Of a stretch of DNA of 64,000 nucleotides, positions 31,890 through 43,765 are shown one piece after another (position 1 is the first letter of the stretch; the number at the start of each line of letters is the position of its first letter). Source of the stretch: Euryodendron excelsum. Taxonomy: Eukaryota > Streptophyta > Magnoliopsida > Ericales > Pentaphylacaceae. Under the pieces are notes generated by a model. It was not told the DNA's origin. It ran no database searches and was given only the letters and a program-made list of their open reading frames with translations. The DNA is taken from NCBI GenBank assembly GCA_033060915.1, contig CM065397.1, positions 13,134,001 to 13,198,000 of the forward strand, read 5' to 3'. Made by a program: the position numbers and the translations under genes.

Positions 31890-33816
31890 AGGACCGCAAT
31901 GTGTAATACTGAAGTGGTTCTTTTCTTTCTTTCTTTCTTCTTGTTTTTCCCCCTTTTCCCCCAGGTAACTGCTGCAGCCTGAACATGGCCTTTGTTCAAC
32001 TTCTAGTTTATTTATTTTGTTTATGAAGCCAAAGTGGTAATTTTTAGTCAGATTTCATATAGGTGTGGCTATTTCGTTACTTCCATATGGTGGAGGACTG
32101 TCTTAAGGTCATTTTATACTAGTGGGGAGGGTGCTTTGCTAACTTGGGCCATAGCTCTATTTTCCTCTCTCTCCATTGGAATAAAAAATTATCAATGTGG
32201 GTTCTGTTGTTTGGCACTTCTTTACTTTATTCTTGCACAATATTTAGGTCATGACTCCTTAAATTGTGTCTATGAGAATATCTGAATTTTTATTTTATCT
32301 GAAGTATATCTGATGTCTGATTTGCTTTTTGTCTGAATCTGTACTCAGTGGATGACTATCTTCACTGTGTAGAACGAGGACGTGCTGCAAGTGCAAAGTT
32401 GTCCCATTTTCTAAGGAGAAGCTTGCAGTCGCAGCTCTCAAGTGATTTGTCCAAGGCCGGGTGATTTTGACCTGATTGCAAGGGTTATAGAATCTCAAGG
32501 GGCAGGGTATTCATTGATGCCATTTTTTGGCACACAGTGTTGCTAAACATTGGAACTTATCAGTATGATGCCCGTAACAATAGAGCTCATCGTAGATTAA
32601 TTTGATACTGTGATGCTCTATTACAAGCGTTAACAGATTTAAATCCCATTACGAGTTGTATTAGAATTACTACTCCAGTGGATAACAAAGAATTATATTT
32701 GATCACAGGCCATTTTATTACCTGAATTCCATACATATTCCTGTTGTTGAATTGGTTTTGTGAGGAGCCATCATTCCCCCATATCATGGTCTCATTCGGC
32801 ACTCTTCTTACTAGATCACTCAGGCCTCAGGTTTTTTGTGAACTGTTCCAAGGGGCAATGCAAAAGCTGTATGTCATTGTTTGTATGATTAGGGTTGATA
32901 ATGAGAACAATTCATAATATGATTTGAGTTAGCAGACTTGAAACATGATGACGATGAACTTGAAATATTTAGCTCAACGAAATATTGACGGGACAAAAAT
33001 TTGCCTCAAGTATGCTCGTGTCTTATCCATGCATTATCTATGCATGGACAAAGGCTGTTTAGTGTTTCAAATCCGTGATGTTACGGGAAATGCAGTAATA
33101 TATTTAAGATGGCTTCATATTGATGGTCATGGCTCAACTGGCTTGGTTATTGCTAGAGATACTTAAGATAGTGTAGAACTTATTTATCAAAGATTTGAAG
33201 ATGCTTGCTATCATAGTGTGTTTTGTGAAATGACAACTTTGCCCTTCCCGTGAACGCTTACTTGATTAATTATATGCAGCAAAGTGGTTTCCCGTAGGGG
33301 TAAATGTGTCCGCTGAAAGTTATTTAATTAGGAGTATTCCAATTATTTTAGTGTCTTCCTTTGGCCTTATTATACCCAAGGAAGGTGCTCTTTGACGTAT
33401 ATTCCTTCTTCCTTGTAAATGCATAGTCTAAGATTTTGGATTGCGGGGGTTTGAAATCCTATGGCTTATGATATAGCTCCTATTCGTAGTATTAGGACAA
33501 TTCGTAGTATGTAAATATGCAGGTCCATGTCTTATCTCTCACCGAATTTTCATATGTATGTTTTAACTTAAAACTAGCCTATGGAAGGGGCATTTCTTTT
33601 GCCTTTCACCTTCTCATTTCCATTTCCTTTTCTAATTGAAATTTAATCTGCTTAGTCTTGAACCCAATTCTCGAACCTTCGTCAGTAATGAATTCAGCAA
33701 ACTATATGCAACTAGTCATGAGATTTTGGAACTAATGTAAAACCAAAACAATTTTACAAGTTTCTAAAAGCATTACTCATATAGTCTCATTTTCATTAAC
33801 CAGCCATTGTTTGCAG
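31890..33816. other. Intergenic region, one unassigned coding-like block
   Basis: This lies between the kinase pseudogene and the dioxygenase gene. A block at about 32,346-32,463 (plus) reads VDDYLHCVERGRAASAKLSH and continues FLRRSLQSQLSSDLSKAG before a stop. It looks like true coding sequence, but I do not recognise the family. It could be an exon of a decayed gene. The rest is AT-rich with CT runs near 31,920. The first exon of the dioxygenase gene may be here but was not found. Confidence 0.4.
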
Positions 33817-36800
33817 GAAGTCCCTATGAGAATAGATGTTCCTGAAACTGTCAAGAGCACTTCTGCCAGATTACTGGATGCCTTCGTTGATTCGGTGTTC
33901 CAATTTATTGACCAGCCACTGCTTCCATCTCAGGTATCATGGACACATGCATGTGCATGTATTTTACATACATACACACACACACACATATATATATACT
34001 AATTCTGATTAGTTATATGTCAATTGTATCTTCATACTAGCAGAGTTACTTTGCTCCAGTTGAAGACACGGGAGAAGCAGTTCGTCTTAGCAGCATTGAA
34101 GGGAGGATTCCAGATGATTTTCCAGGGGGTGTTTATCTAAGAAATGGCACATAATTTCCTTTAATATGATATACTAACATGATTGTTCATATGATTATTT
34201 ACAACAAATGTGAGTGTTCTTAAAAATAGTTTGGCTTTTGTGACTTATCACTTGATTCTGCCTATTTGATGGTACCAAAACTGCCAAGTAATGTTGATCC
34301 TTTGATTATGAATCCCAAAAAACAAAAAGCACTCAATCATAATATTAAAATGTCATTAACTTTTGCGTGTTTCTTGTAACTGCAGGCTCAAATCCACTTT
34401 TTGGAGGATTAAAATTGACAATCTCTATGTTTGGTAGATCAAGTCACATTTGGGTACAAGGAGTAGGAATGATTCATGCTCTATACATTAATAAAGGTAG
34501 TAATGGCAAGTGGACAGCCTTCTACAAGAACAGACATGTTCAAACAGAGACTTTTAAGCCAGAGAAACTGCGAAACAAGCCGTCCATTCTTCCGGCAATT
34601 GAAGGAGATTTGCCAGCTATTTTGTCAGCTTATCTGCTGAATTTGGTGGGCAATTTACTGTCCAACATTGTAGTATCCTGTGTCCTTATCCTTATAAACA
34701 ATGGCATATTCAAAAGTAATTTGAACACACATTCTTTGGCTAAAAATTACCATAATTTAAGAAGTTTGGATTGTATATGCTGGATTTCTACCTGAGATCT
34801 GCATTCTAAATACCATACAGCTAGCTAGCACAAAATTAAAAGCGTTACATGACCGTTTATTTTAATCTTCGATTTTGCAGTTGAGATTTGGCAGAGTGAA
34901 CAAATACGTTAGGTTTACCAATGTTTTCGAGCATTTGGGGACGTTCTATTCAGTTGCTGAGAATCACCTGCCTCAAGAGATTGACATCCAAACACTAGAA
35001 ACTTTAGGCAATTGGGATGTAAATGGAGCTTGGCATCGACCATTCACTAGCCACCCAAAGGTACTAAAAAAATGTCATACCTCTTGTTTATATTGGACAA
35101 GTTCTTCTTCTTCTTCTTCTTCTTCTTCTTCTTCTTCTTCTTCTTCTTCTGCCTCTCTCTCTCTCTCTGTGGTTTGGCCTTAAATGAGAATTTTTCCATG
35201 GTATATACAGAAAGCTCCAGGTACAGGGGAGCTGGTTATTGTGGGGTTTGATGCAAAGAAACCTTTCTTTGAACTGGGCATAATCTCAGGTACATTCTTT
35301 GGCATTTTAGTTAATTTCAGATTAGTGTCTTAAACAGATTAAGGGCGAGCCACTTTGTAAATATTATTAATACTCTAATGTGTAGCTGACGGAAAGAAAC
35401 TAGTTCACAAGGTAGATCTCAAATTCAATAGGAGTAGCCTTAGCCACGATTTTGGGGTTACACAGAGGTAAACTACTTTAAATTCTGCTTGTCTTTGTTG
35501 GAATTTTATGTTGTATTACTTGGACTTAAGGCACTTAACATATTTTTTTTCTTCTTCTTTTTGTTCTGCAGGTACAATGTGACCATGGATTTTCCTCTAA
35601 CTATAGACATAAACCGGCTACTCAGAGGAGGCTCGTGAGTATATATATATGTATAACTGAAACGCATCTTTAATGAACTTTAAATTGCTTACTACGAAGC
35701 ACTGTTTTTTTTTAACCATGCTTGGGAAATTCATATTGCTGTTCAGATTATTAAGGCATGACAAGGAAGGGTATGCAAGGATTGCTATCATGCCTCGTTA
35801 TGGTGATGTGAATTCTATCAAGTGGTTTGAAGTTGAACCAAGCATTGCATTTCACATTTTCAATTGTTTTGAGGATGGCAATGAGGTGACCAACAAGATT
35901 AGTACTGATTCTAAATCAAACTTAGATTTATGAGTCAAGTCAAAACACCAAGAGTACAAGATGGCTGAACTTATGTTTGTATGAGGAAAAACAGGTTGTA
36001 ATCTGGGCATGTAGACCTCGTGGATCAATCATTCCGGGATCTGATCTAGGCTTGAACAATTTTGAGTGCTTCTCTAGAGGATTTAAACCTCTAAGTTCAG
36101 TTGAAGAAAATGATGACAGTTCTGCACAAGATGCATTGTTTTTTTCTCATCCTTATGAATGGAGGCTGAATATGCAATCAGGAGAGGTTAAGGAAAGGAA
36201 TCTGACTGGAACCGAGTCTTTCATGGATTTCCCTATGATAAATGAGAATTTTGTGGGTGTTGAGAATAAATTTGGTTATGCCCAAGTTGTCAATTCCATT
36301 GCAAGCTCGACTTCAGGTAATCCAGAAACCATATCTTTCTTGAAGAAAAGCAAAGAAATTAGCCTTGTGACAAATTCTTATTGTAGTTGTCAATTTTTAA
36401 TTTAGGCATGGCTAAATATGGGGGGCTAGCTAAGCTATGCTTTGAAGAACCAGAGCCCAGGTACTCTCCGGTAGCCGCCTTCTACCTGTTCTTTTATCCT
36501 TTTCATCTTCTTATTCTATTATGGATGCAATATATATATATATATATATAATCATCATCAATTCATGAATTTTGTGAACAAGGGAGAGAGATGTTCGGAA
36601 GAGTTTATAAAGGCACAGTATCATAAATTCGAGGCAAACACCTTGGGCTCCGGGGCTGCATTTGTCCATAAACATCGAGGAATCGAAGAAGACGATGGTT
36701 GGATCATCACTTTTGTTCACAATGAAGATACTAATATATCATATGTAAGTCATTCGTATGATCGTAATTAGTCTTATTGGGAACTTTAATATGCTGCAGT

Positions 36801-36949
36801 GGATTTATTTACTTAGACTTTATTTTCCTTTCTTGTAGGTCAATATAATTGATACAAAGAAGTTTTGCAGTGAAGCAGTAGCCAAAATTACTGTACCTAC
36901 TAGAGTGCCATACGGTTTTCATGGAGCTTTCATGTCGACACGCTCCTAA
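33817..36949 (+). CDS. Carotenoid cleavage dioxygenase (CCD family)
   Basis: Members cleave carotenoids or apocarotenoids oxidatively at double bases of the polyene chain, using Fe(II) held by four His. Twelve exons fit: 33,817-33,933; 34,044-34,146; 34,386-34,645; 34,881-35,060; 35,211-35,289; 35,386-35,467; 35,572-35,634; 35,747-35,885; 35,995-36,316; 36,406-36,470; 36,583-36,744; 36,839-36,949. Together they give 1,683 nt (560 codons plus stop) without a frameshift. All four iron-ligand contexts are visible: FTSHPK, LSHDFGVT, FHIFNCFED and VPYGFHG. The donor after exon 2 is GC (G|GCACAT) instead of GT. Exon 10 needs the donor at 36,471; the nearer one at 36,461 breaks the frame. The first ATG in the model is 33,826; an upstream exon with the true start and any transit peptide was not located. 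Substrate and subclass cannot be read from sequence alone. Confidence 0.85.
35101..35168 (+). repeat. (TTC)n and (TC)n microsatellite in CCD intron
   Basis: Sixteen or so TTC repeats are followed by a short TC run. They lie within intron 4 of the dioxygenase gene, between exons ending 35,060 and starting 35,211. It should be length-polymorphic. Confidence 0.9.
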
Positions 36950-37252
36950 TATTAATGAGATTCATGGTTTAAGCTTGTTCATGATAACCTTTTCTTTTTT
37001 TTTTTTTGTAAATTCTTTCATTGCTGCTCATCATGTGAATACAGGTACATTAATTTGGTAAGAATCTAAGATTTTCTTTTTTATTGAGTGTCAGAACATT
37101 CAAATAAATGATCTAATTATAGTACTGAGAGTTTTTCCTCCTTTCACTGGAAGAATGATATGGGATTGTTCTGATTTTACAAAATCATATTATCCTTGCC
37201 AAGCTGAGCTAAGACTATGTTTTAGCACCGAAGTTCTTGTGATCTGTGATTG

Positions 37253-37295
<43 letters not shown>

Positions 37296-38183
37296 AGTAG
37301 TTAGACAATTAACACTCTACTTGATTGTACGACAGTAGAAAGAAATTCAATTGACAAGATGCTGTGATCATAAAAGGGGCAGTTTGCTTCGACTCTCATT
37401 GCCGTAGTCTTTTTCTTTGCTGCTTTCTCAAGTCTTCTATTATTGTTTTTATTGTTTTTTCTGATTAAGCTAGAAAAGGAGGGCCAAAGAAAAATCCTTG
37501 AAACCAGACATTCAAATGGGTACCCATCTAGATATACAAAACTGTATAAAGCTATAAACATAAAAACAGGCCATGTACATCCTAGGGACAGAGTTTCATG
37601 AACTGTGGTACAACTTCAGCATTAATGCAACTCAGCCCTCGGCATCAAAATCTTAAGCAATTAGGATGTCCTGTAAAGATAACACAATGCCTTCCCTCAT
37701 CAAAGTTTTGCTCCATTTCCAATTTCTTGACTCTGTTTCATGCTTGAAGAGTTTGAACCTAAGAAGTACGGACACTTCTAAAAGCACACGCATCCAAATG
37801 TTAAGGATCAAGGACTTAGGTAAGAGTATAAAATTAACAATCTCACTTTCTCACAGGGCAAGATGCCCCCATTTTGGCTCCATCTTTTAAGCAGTTTTGC
37901 AATAAAAAAGTCTTGAAGATAAAATCGCAATTAATCAAGGTGTCTGATTAGGACAGAAAAGGACTGCCAAAGAAGAAAATACAAGGCTGGTTTTCCATAG
38001 AAAAACTCTCTCCATGACCATATATTATAGGCAGCATTAGAGAAGCAAAAGTTTCCTGGAAGAATGCCCAATAAGAAGCATAGGGATCACACATCTCGCA
38101 GTGAATCATCTACAAGTGTTCGTCATAATTCTCTTTTAGTTCTTCCACGTCAAAACCCTAGACAACCCTGAACTCTCATCAGC
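36950..38183. other. Intergenic region between CCD and ATL genes
   Basis: This presumably holds the dioxygenase 3' UTR and ATL 5' flank. A (TC)n microsatellite lies at about 37,253-37,293. No coding potential is convincing. The short open frames here are unrelated to known proteins. Confidence 0.5.
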
Positions 38184-39044
38184 ATGCACCTAATCATTAT
38201 CGCCATCCTCTCAATCATGTTCTCTGTAACAATTCTCATACTTGCCTATGCAAAGTTCTGCCACACAACCATGCCTGATCTCTCAAGTCCTCACCCCAAC
38301 CTTCCAGAACTTGATCAACCCAGGTCTAGATTTTCCGGGATTGATAAAGCAGTGATTGAATTGCTCCCTTTTTTCAGGTTTTCTTCGCTCAAGGGATCGA
38401 AAGACGGCCTCCAATGTGCAGTTTGCTTATCGAAATTGGAGGATAGTGAAGTTCTTCGGTTGTTGCCCAACTGCAGCCACGCATTCCACATGAATTGCAT
38501 TGATAGTTGGATAGAAAGCCATTCTAGCTGCCCTCTTTGCAGGTACAAGTTCGATTCTGGGGAGCTTGTGAGTTTCACTTCAAATCTGACAGAGGGTCCA
38601 AATCTCGAGCTCTTTGTTTAGAGGGAACAGGATCATCAAGGGTCATCAAGATTCAAACAAGATCTTTTCATTCAAGAAGGTAACATTCGAAAACTCTTCC
38701 ACAAGTTCAATCACAGGATCAATGTCTATGACATTGTTTACAAGAGCCGGAGGAGTGATGCCAACTCTTCGGACTTGATTTTCTTGAATACTGAGATGCT
38801 TAATATCGTATCAAGCAAGAGATTCTCTTGCTCTCCTTCTGATTCTAACAATGAAGGAAACAAAAGCTCAATCTCAAGACTACTGAGTCCAGCTGGGAAG
38901 AGATCAATGTCTGAGATTACCAACCTTTCGAGGTTTAGAGAGTTCAGCAAAAGAAAACAGCTCAGTGGTTTGCAGGCCGAGAAAGAAGTTCAGAGGAATC
39001 AGGTAGCAAAATGGAACCATCAAATGTATGATTTTTCCAACTAG
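38184..39044 (+). pseudogene. ATL-type RING-H2 E3 ligase gene with internal TAG
   Basis: Intronless. From ATG 38,184 the product has a membrane segment at residues 3-25 (LIIIAILSIMFSVTILILAY). A GLD-like motif (SRFSGIDKAVIELLPFF) follows, then a complete RING-H2: Cys78, Cys81, Cys97, His99, His102, Cys105, Cys116, Cys119, with Trp in DSW. TAG at 38,619-38,621 ends it at 145 residues. The same frame then stays open for 140 codons to TAG... at 39,042-39,044 region, with SSDLIFLNTEMLNIVSSKRF and SRLLSPAGKRSMSEITNLSR, typical of ATL C-terminal tails. The likely original codon was CAG (Gln). A TGA also sits 15 nt upstream of the ATG in frame, where relatives usually have a longer N-terminus with a signal peptide. 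A truncated but RING-complete membrane ligase could still be made, so calling it dead is a judgement. Confidence 0.85.
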
Positions 39045-39989
39045 TAATTCGCGAGTCGATTCTCCATGTAGAGACAATGTTTTAATTTCATCTAAGAAGC
39101 GTGAGCATTTTTAAAAAAGTGCCGTGTTCATGTCAGATATGACACCTTGTTGGACATATCTCAACTTTAAAGTAGGTCACATCTAATTTTATTGTTTCGT
39201 CAATTTTAAAAGTAAATTATAATATTTTTTTTTGGTACATGGAAGGAATTACGAAGGGGGAGGGCCTAAGTCAGGGAAGGGATGCGGAAAAAAGAATTGA
39301 ACCCTTGACCTTCTTAAAGGAAGCCAATTCTTGTGAAAAATAAGTTAGTAATCAGAATCAGTGTTTGCTGACCTTTTCAAATGTGAATTGCTTCCAATTC
39401 CATCTCACACACATTTAACTGCTAGAAATTAGGAAACTCAAATTCATAGCAAGCCTTCAAAGACTTCCCTAGCTGTGTTGAGAAGGTTTGAAACCATCTG
39501 AGTTGAAGACTACTTCCTCGGGCATTATTTTCTTTCAATCTTCACAAAAAGAATTCAACCTTTATGAACATACCAGGACCGTTAAATATTCTCTCACACA
39601 CACCCTAACGTCTCAATTGTGGAACGCCAGTCCAATGCACAAGCCCAGCTGTGAGTCCTAGGCAATTGAGCGCCAGCTGCCCTTCGGGCTGCACATGAGA
39701 TCAGGCCTTGCCCCACACCCGCGGAACACTAGCACCTGGTTTGCCTTTTCGACAGCAATCCAGGTCTCTGAACATTAAACAACCTTATATTGACACATTT
39801 TTCACAAGCTGTAGCTTTAAGGTACAAGTCAATTGCTCAGAAACTCTTCAAAACATAACAAATTCTATCCACAAAGGAAGTTCGCTGGAATTATGTAACA
39901 TAGAACAAGGATGAAAGTGCATGACATATGTATATATATGTATGTATATATATATATAGACTGCATGAAACTACATAGATCATTTGCAT
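39045..39989. other. Intergenic region between ATL and ankyrin genes
   Basis: The ATL 3' side and ankyrin 3' side converge here. A short stretch at about 39,230-39,330 looks like an interspersed repeat. A TA-rich microsatellite lies at about 39,935-39,957. A GC-richer stretch at 39,610-39,760 has no recognised content. No gene was seen. Confidence 0.5.
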
Positions 39990-42900
39990 CTAATACAAAT
40001 GGTAACCTCCTTGATCCGAGCTATCAATGTCTGAGTTACTACTAGACTCTCGGCTGCCTTTCTTGATCATTCGCATCTCCTCAACCCGACTGATGCTGCT
40101 GTTGGGGCTTCCATCCTTCTTCTTCTTCTCTTTCCTTTTCCTCCATTCCGATTTCCTATGCCAATGCCCTGTAAGCATGACTCCCAGGCCCAAAAATATG
40201 GCTATGGTGCAACCTCCCCCGAGCGAAACCAGCTCCACCGACACCCATTTCGTCCCCTTATCGTGTGGCATAATCGTCCACACGGCTGCAATGTAAGCCG
40301 ATGACATGAACAATGTCGACACCCACATGATCTTATGAGTCACCACCAAGAGTTTCATCATTGAACTTCGCCGGAAAGGAATAATGCTCACAAGAACATT
40401 GACAATGCCTAGTGACAAGAACAATGCCACAATGTTGCACATCATGAAGACCACGAAAGGAGTTTTTCTACCCATTATGGCCTTTCCACTCTCTTGGTCG
40501 AAGCCACCTGGAGGGTTTATGCCAGCAGCAAATGTGACAGTGGCTATCAAAACTGCCACTACAGTTATTGTGTTTCTGGCATTTCGGAGACCCTCCATTT
40601 GGTGCTCAATCTGCTTTGCTCTGTGGTAGCGGTGGTGCCTCCGGTGGTGGCTCTGGCCCGGAGATTGATCTAAAGTCTTCTTTGGCCATGAAGATGGTAT
40701 GTTTGGGATGATGTTTTCGTGTAATCTTCCGGAGGAGGATTCGGTGATCCGTTGGATTTCCGGCGAGCCGGGAGGCAGCTGGTCGCATCTCTTGGCTCCT
40801 GCTTCTTGCAAGGCTGGTACAACCACAAGAGCGCCCGAGTTACTGGCATCGGTTTCAACAACGTCTAGAGCTGTGTATCCCTTGCGGTTCAGAGCATTTA
40901 CATCTATGCCAAGCTTGAGTAGGTAGATGACCATCTATCCTCAAGGAAAACACATACATGAAAAGAAATAGATTTCAGCCTTAGAGCTATTCATATTACT
41001 ACTAAAATTCCAAAACGGTATAGTCTATTCATCAAACTTGACACGTAACATGATTTAGGTATAAGTGATGTTATGCGGTTTGTTCTCACATATTACTTGT
41101 GTCTAGTCTATGCTAAGTGTCAAGTTTAAAATTTTATTTTTTGCTGAGCCAAATAGTGAGAATGAGTGACTAACGTAATAACTTCCCTTAGACATGACCA
41201 GTTCTCACCTGCTTTGGAATGTCCAATTGAACTATAACTACTAACTTGAAAAGGGCGAATCGGTCATCACATTCCCACCAAAGTGCAATTTAACCCCTTC
41301 TCAACAACATTTAATTCATACAACTACTATTGCAGACGGGTTAGAACACATAATCGTTGAAAAAAGAGCAGGATTTAAGCCTAGGTGCTGAAGCCAATTC
41401 AACTATCACCTCGGTGGTTCAGGTTTAATTGCTGTACCCTTAAAAGTGCCTCTAAAGTGAAAAAAATGCTCAAACTTTCAAACCAGAAGTCAGTTTCGTG
41501 TGCTGTTTGTTGATACACGCTACTTGTACCTATATCATGCTACATGCTAGGTTTAAGGGCTCAACGATTCTATATCATAATTCTGACACTGTGAAACCTC
41601 AAAATGCTAATACGGCCCTGCAATGTGCCTACCTATTTCCTTACATTTGTTGCATCGTTTATGACTTGTTGAATCCAGTTTATTGTCACTAATTAGTCTG
41701 GTGAAATTTTTGGTATAAATTTTCTAAAAGAATAATATTTTCTAATGAAAAATAGGTAAACTGCAAGGGATCTTACAGTGGTGAGCTTTCCGGCAGTAGC
41801 AAGGTGCAGGATGGTATTGCCGTCATTGTCCGGCGAGTTCACCAGCCTTGTAATGTCGAGGGTCTCCATCAAGTATTTAACTGCTTCATACTGGTTGTTC
41901 TTGACTGCCAGGTGAAGAACCGTTTCTCCATTTTTGGTGATCACCTCAGCGGATTCCAGGCTCATGGAGAGTATCTCATCGATGATGTTGACTCGGCCTT
42001 TGATGGCCGCCCAGTGGAGTGGAGTTCGGCCTTCATGGTCCTGTAAAGAAGAAAGGTCTGGGTCCAGCCTTAGGAGTTCCCTGGTTATCTCTAGGTGACC
42101 TTTGCTGCAAGCCAGGTGCAATGGAGTGCATCCATGGCAATTCTTTTTCCAGGAAAAGTCTGGGCGTGCCTCTAGTATTGCCTTCACTATCTCTGCAAGA
42201 TCACATTAAAACCTTATCACAAAATTCGAAAAATACTTTATGTAATCCTATTTTTTATAGTACTTTTGCATTACTAGACAACCGAGTGGGTTCTTTCTTT
42301 TTTTTTTTTTTTTGGGTAGTCGGGTATTTGGGTTAACTTGCGTGCATCTTGACTAATCTCAAAATTTGTTTAATCTCGCCATTCTACATAAATTAAATAA
42401 TTATCAAGCCAAAGTCTTTGAGGATAGTTATAAGAAATTGATAGCACCTAAAAAGTTTCGAATCTGAAACCTTAGAAGGAGTAGATCCCTAAGTCCCAAA
42501 TCTTAACTACTAAACCCACAAATGAGTGGGTCCTACATGCATATAACATTGGCAGATTCAAGATTTTGGTTGAGAGGCCAAGAAATTTTTTTTTTTGCTG
42601 AAAGGAGTATTAACGAATATTTTTTATTTTTGGATAAATACACTATATAATATTCTAAACATTCAAAAATTTATAAGGGTGACACAAATTTAAAAACTTG
42701 GAGGGGTTGACAATACATTATATTGAATTCTAAATATCAACAAAGGAAAATTTCAAAATTTTAGAGCGTCTGTAGCCCACACCCACCCCACTACGTCTAC
42801 CGCTGGATATTAATGTAGGTCGTATTACTCTATATTCAAGAGAGAAAAGGTAAAGTGAGAAATGAGATTACGTATAATATACTCTAAAAATGATAGGATC

Positions 42901-43732
42901 GGCTCCCCTCCAAACCCTAATATCCAGAATCCTTCAAACTTCTTATCTTGCTATGTCACATGTTAATAAATGAAATTCAATGAATAATGTTGTTATCCGA
43001 TTCAAACTCACGTTCTCATTTTGTTAGTTTTTTTTAACGTTAAGTAAAATAATAGATTTAAATAAAATAATATCATCCGTTAAATCTGAATAACTAATAC
43101 GTAATGTAGTGAGATAAAGAATCACGAAAATTCTCAACATTAAAGTCTGGAGGGAGCTGAACCCAAAAATGACATGTGCTAAAATCAGCCTTATACCACA
43201 AAGGTTATGCGGCAAAATCATTGGCATAGACATAATGCTCTCCTAAACAATCTTTTGTGATGTTTTATTCAATTTTTTGTAGTTAGAACTTTATCTCTCG
43301 GTTGTTTTTAACTAAAATTACATGACTCTCTATATTTTGAAAGTGAATATGTATCTTTCTTGTAAGTTGGGCTTATTTACAAAATAAATGAGACTGTGGC
43401 AGATTAAATAAAATGACAAAAATGCCCAAGTGACACAATCACAATTATTTTTAATGGATTCGGTCCATTTTATAGGTAAGTTCAAAATATAGAAAATGTA
43501 TTCACTTTTAAATCATAGAGAAGTTACGAATTTTTGTTCTAAATCACATAGTGCCTTTTTATCTTTTACAAAATATAGACACATTCAATGAATATCTGTT
43601 GTTAAAAACAAAAAAAAAAAAAAAAAAAAGAAGAAAAACAATGGATCCTTACTGATTCTGGATTAAATTTCAGTGTGGAAAAATGTGGCTTGTGGGTTCA
43701 CACAACCATAGACTTAGTGTGTGAACATAACG

Positions 43733-43765
<33 letters not shown>

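Noticed and set aside
36461..36582. Frameshift in the dioxygenase gene at exon 10/11
   Set aside because: Using the donor at 36,471 (CCG|GTAGCC) instead of 36,461 restores phase, and the full model is a multiple of three.
38169..38171. Second nonsense codon (TGA) in the ATL gene upstream of the ATG
   Set aside because: It is in frame, but I cannot show that the coding region originally extended there. It may be ordinary 5' leader.
38615..38630. Programmed stop readthrough at the ATL TAG
   Set aside because: The downstream context (TAG AGG GAA) does not match the plant readthrough motif with CAA-TTA after the stop. A nonsense mutation is simpler.
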